DNA of 64,000 bases from the NCBI GenBank assembly GCA_030706735.1, contig JAUZNZ010000003.1:62001-126000 (forward strand). The letters run 5' to 3'. The stretch comes from Bacteroidota bacterium. GTDB taxonomy: Bacteria; Bacteroidota; Bacteroidia; Chitinophagales; Chitinophagaceae. A program made the translations under genes and the position numbers. Below, in pieces: positions 61,833 to 64,000 of the stretch (its first letter is position 1; every line of letters starts with the position of its first letter). The notes beneath the pieces were generated by a model, which did no database searches, was not told the origin of the DNA, and was given only the letters and a program-made list of their open reading frames with translations.

Positions 61833-62837
61833 CTACTTACCTTTCATGATGTCCTTGGGCAGCAATCCGAATTCTTTCTTGAACGCTTTGGCGAAATTGC
61901 TGAGATTCGAAAACCCGATATTGTAGCCGACCTGTTTCACCGAGTAATTACCCGTCTTCAACATCTCTTTAGCCGTTTCAAGGCGATTACGGTTATAAAA
62001 TTCATAAAGCTTCATTCCGTAGATCTGCTTGAACTTGGTCTTTAGCTTGGTCGTGCTCATCATGGCGGTCTTGGACAGTATCTCGATGGAGGGGAACTTG
62101 TCGAGTTTGTTGTTGCTGAGGATCTGTTCGACATTCCTGAGGGCAAGGATATCCTTTTCTTTCTCCCTGGCCTTGACGGGGCCGGTTTCCTTACGTTGCG
62201 GGGCCTTGACCAGAAAGGTGCTCAGGAATTTTTCGGCCAGCAGTAATATTCTGTTTTGCAGGATGAGATGGCTGACAGGGGAATCCCGGTCGGCCTGGAA
62301 GATATCTTCCAGTAACTGCCGGTACTCGAACGTAATGGGTTCTTTATTGATATTTCGCAACCTGTTGTCCGCATACAGCATAAGGTCGAGCAGGATGTTC
62401 TTTTTTACGCAACGGCTCACGAAAGCGGGGCTAAAGAAAATACCTACCCGTTTTAGCCTCGATTGCCCGGAATAGGTCATCTGAAGATCATAATTCGTCG
62501 AGGAGAAGAAGATATTGCTGCGGTGGGTCGCCTTATCGGTGATCAAACCGTTATTCGATTCCCTGATCTCGAAGAATTCGCTGACGGAGGTCTGGTTAAA
62601 GAATAAACTGAGGCCGTAGGTGGCTGATTTTTTCCTGGCCAGCACCAGTTCCTCGTTCAGGGCAAAGTCCATGACGATATAGGAAATATCGGGATTGATA
62701 TTCGCCGCCAGGATATAGCCATCGCCCCTCTCAGGCGGGATCCGTATACGGCCGGCCATAACGGGCAGGCTTAAGGCTTTGCTGAAGCCCTTGAGCCAGC
62801 TCCGGAAATCTTTCAAATGGTAAGTATATCGGATCAT
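61833..62837 (-). CDS. AraC-family transcriptional regulator, copy 2
   Basis: 334 residues, AraC DNA-binding domain at the C-terminus (FPSIEILSKTAMMSTTKLKTKFKQIYGMKLYEFYNRNRLETAKEML, NIGFSNLSNFAKAFKKEFGLLPKDI). It shares length, domain order and N-terminal motif with copy 1 (YHLKDFRSWLKGFSKAL, INPDISYIVMDF), so the two arose by tandem duplication and have diverged. Confidence 0.93.
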   Translation of the reverse strand: MIRYTYHLKDFRSWLKGFSKALSLPVMAGRIRIPPERGDGYILAANINPDISYIVMDFALNEELVLARKKSATYGLSLFFNQTSVSEFFEIRESNNGLITDKATHRSNIFFSSTNYDLQMTYSGQSRLKRVGIFFSPAFVSRCVKKNILLDLMLYADNRLRNINKEPITFEYRQLLEDIFQADRDSPVSHLILQNRILLLAEKFLSTFLVKAPQRKETGPVKAREKEKDILALRNVEQILSNNKLDKFPSIEILSKTAMMSTTKLKTKFKQIYGMKLYEFYNRNRLETAKEMLKTGNYSVKQVGYNIGFSNLSNFAKAFKKEFGLLPKDIMKGK

Positions 62838-62895
62838 AGGACTACCAATTAACAGGTTATGGCGAAGGTTTACACCGATAATCGGGTATAATATA

Positions 62896-62930
62896 ATGAA
62901 ATTTCATCGGATAACCAGCGAAGCGGCTGG
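62896..62930 (-). terminator. Palindromes after mutS
   Basis: CCAGC (62915-62919) / GCTGG (62926-62930) form a small hairpin 4 bases after the mutS stop, followed by the perfect palindrome ATGAAATTTCAT (62896-62907). There is no good U-tract; possibly a weak end signal. Confidence 0.25.
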
Positions 62931-62933
62931 GCA

Positions 62934-64000
62934 TTATTTTAATAACCCTTTGATCTCCTGTAGTTTGAGAAGAGCTTCGACCGGCGTAAGCCGGTTGATG
63001 TCCAGGTCCTCCAGCAGTCGCCTGATAGCCGAGAAGGTCTCGGTGTGCGCGTCGAAGATAGACAGTTGCATCTGCGGGACGGCCAGGCGCCGCACCTGTT
63101 CGCCCAGGTGCTCTCCAACCTGCTTTTCCTCCAATTGCTTCAGGATCTCCTCGGCCCTTTGTATGAGGGAAGGCGGCATGCCGGCCATCTTCGCGACATG
63201 AATGCCAAAGCTATGCGTACTGCCTCCGGGAGCCAGTTTGCGGAGAAAGATGACTTTATTGCCCACTTCCTTATTGGTGACATGAAAGTTCTTGACCCGC
63301 GGAAGCTTGTTTTCCAGCTCATTCAGCTCATGGTAATGGGTCGCGAACAGCGTTTTTGGCGCATGCGGCGACCGGTGCAGGTATTCCGCGATGCTCCAGG
63401 CGATGGAGATGCCGTCATAGGTGGATGTCCCTCTCCCGATCTCGTCGAGCAGGACCAGGCTGGAGGAGCTGAGGGTATTGATGATGCTCGCCGTCTCGTT
63501 CATCTCCACCATGAAGGTGGATTCTCCTCCGCTGAGGTTGTCGGATGCGCCTACCCGGGTAAATATCTTGTCTGTCAGCGGGACGCGGGCTTCGCTGGCG
63601 GGTACCCAGCTGCCCATATGGGCCATTATGGTGATCAGGGCGGTCTGGCGGAGCACAGCGCTCTTTCCGCTCATATTCGGCCCGGTAAGGATGATGATCT
63701 GCTGCCCGCCGGGGTCCAATAGGATATCGTTGGCGATATAGGTTTCGCCGGGAGGCAGGTTCCTTTCGATCACCGGATGACGGCTCTCCTTCAGGTCGAG
63801 TTCGCCCCCCGGATGGAGCAGGGGTTTTTTATAATGATACTGAATGGCATTCCCCGCAAAGCAGATCAGACAATCCAATATCGCCAATACCTGCCCATTC
63901 GTCTGCATGGCCGCAATATGCTCCTGCATGTCGGCCAGCAGCTCTTCATACAACTGAAGTTCGATGGCCAGGATCTTTTCCTCCGCTCCGGTGATCTGCT
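62934..64000 (-). CDS. mutS: DNA mismatch repair protein MutS, C-terminal part
   Basis: The frame runs off the right edge (reading ...TGAEEKILAIELQLYEELLA at the border), so only the last 355 residues are present. ATPase domain: Walker A GPNMSGKSAV, Walker B LVLLDEIGRGTSTYDG, signature region NLSGGESTFMVEM and THYHELNELENKLP; the C-terminal helical end (KQLEEKQVGEHLGEQV...) matches MutS1. It recognises mismatched bases and recruits MutL. Confidence 0.97.
   Translation of the reverse strand, partial: QITGAEEKILAIELQLYEELLADMQEHIAAMQTNGQVLAILDCLICFAGNAIQYHYKKPLLHPGGELDLKESRHPVIERNLPPGETYIANDILLDPGGQQIIILTGPNMSGKSAVLRQTALITIMAHMGSWVPASEARVPLTDKIFTRVGASDNLSGGESTFMVEMNETASIINTLSSSSLVLLDEIGRGTSTYDGISIAWSIAEYLHRSPHAPKTLFATHYHELNELENKLPRVKNFHVTNKEVGNKVIFLRKLAPGGSTHSFGIHVAKMAGMPPSLIQRAEEILKQLEEKQVGEHLGEQVRRLAVPQMQLSIFDAHTETFSAIRRLLEDLDINRLTPVEALLKLQEIKGLLK

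Overview
The window is a dense, GC-rich chromosomal segment of a Bacteroidota bacterium, most likely of the Chitinophagaceae or a near relative. The evidence is the family content (a type IX secretion sorting tail, DUF4369/TlpA, DUF2911, DUF3570/DUF4266, DUF6702, SatD/DUF3307, a carboxypeptidase-regulatory TonB-dependent receptor) and several -7 boxes of the Bacteroidota form TAnnTTTG. About 70 protein genes are supported. I saw no tRNA, rRNA, CRISPR array, insertion sequence or prophage.

Layout. 1-17.8 kb: an amino-acid biosynthesis block, all on the plus strand, in which histidine and tryptophan genes are interleaved: hisD (cut by the left edge), hisC, a PQQ-type sugar dehydrogenase with a cytochrome c, hisB, SatD-DUF3307-PfkB kinase, a tryptophan leader peptide with attenuator, trpEGDCFBA, hisH, hisA, a LysE exporter, hisF, hisIE. 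17.8-27.4 kb: envelope and housekeeping genes (TlpA-like oxidoreductase, DUF2911/TPR protein, pdxJ, a free-standing sorting-tail protein, a TonB receptor, lipoproteins, rpe). 27.4-28.07 kb: a 630-base convergent gap with hairpins, a strong terminator, degenerate 26-bp repeats and a LytTR-type direct repeat. 28.07-32.1 kb: a phosphorelay locus (LytTR regulator, HPt protein, membrane protein, hybrid kinase). 32.1-36.5 kb: phosphodiesterase, homogentisate dioxygenase, amidohydrolase, aldo-keto reductase. 36.5-40.4 kb: a thioredoxin-ApbE-DUF4266-DUF3570 operon and an HtrA-like protease without PDZ. 40.5-46.3 kb: infA-rpmJ-rpsM-rpsK-rpsD-rpoA-rplQ, then carA and aroQ. 46.3-56.5 kb: secreted and envelope proteins (parvulin, TonB-C, MORN, M1 peptidase, HupE, DUF6702, CNNM/CBS protein, PAP2 phosphatase, LtaS-like sulfatase, methyltransferase). 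56.6-64 kb: glmM, cysteine desulfurase, an FGGY kinase, two paralogous AraC regulators and the 3' part of mutS.

How the parts work together. The trp genes are preceded by a classical ribosome-mediated attenuator, and hisH-hisA-lysE-hisF-hisIE follow trpA on the same strand after only 21 bases, so tryptophan supply may influence histidine genes. SatD carries a C-terminal helix-turn-helix and sits behind three 28-bp-spaced operator-like repeats, one of them between the promoter boxes: a likely autoregulated unit. The hybrid kinase, HPt protein and LytTR regulator form a complete His-Asp-His-Asp relay, and a LytTR-type direct repeat lies upstream of a possible noncoding transcript beside the regulator gene. 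Several genes have a -7 box only four bases before the start codon, which suggests leaderless mRNAs.
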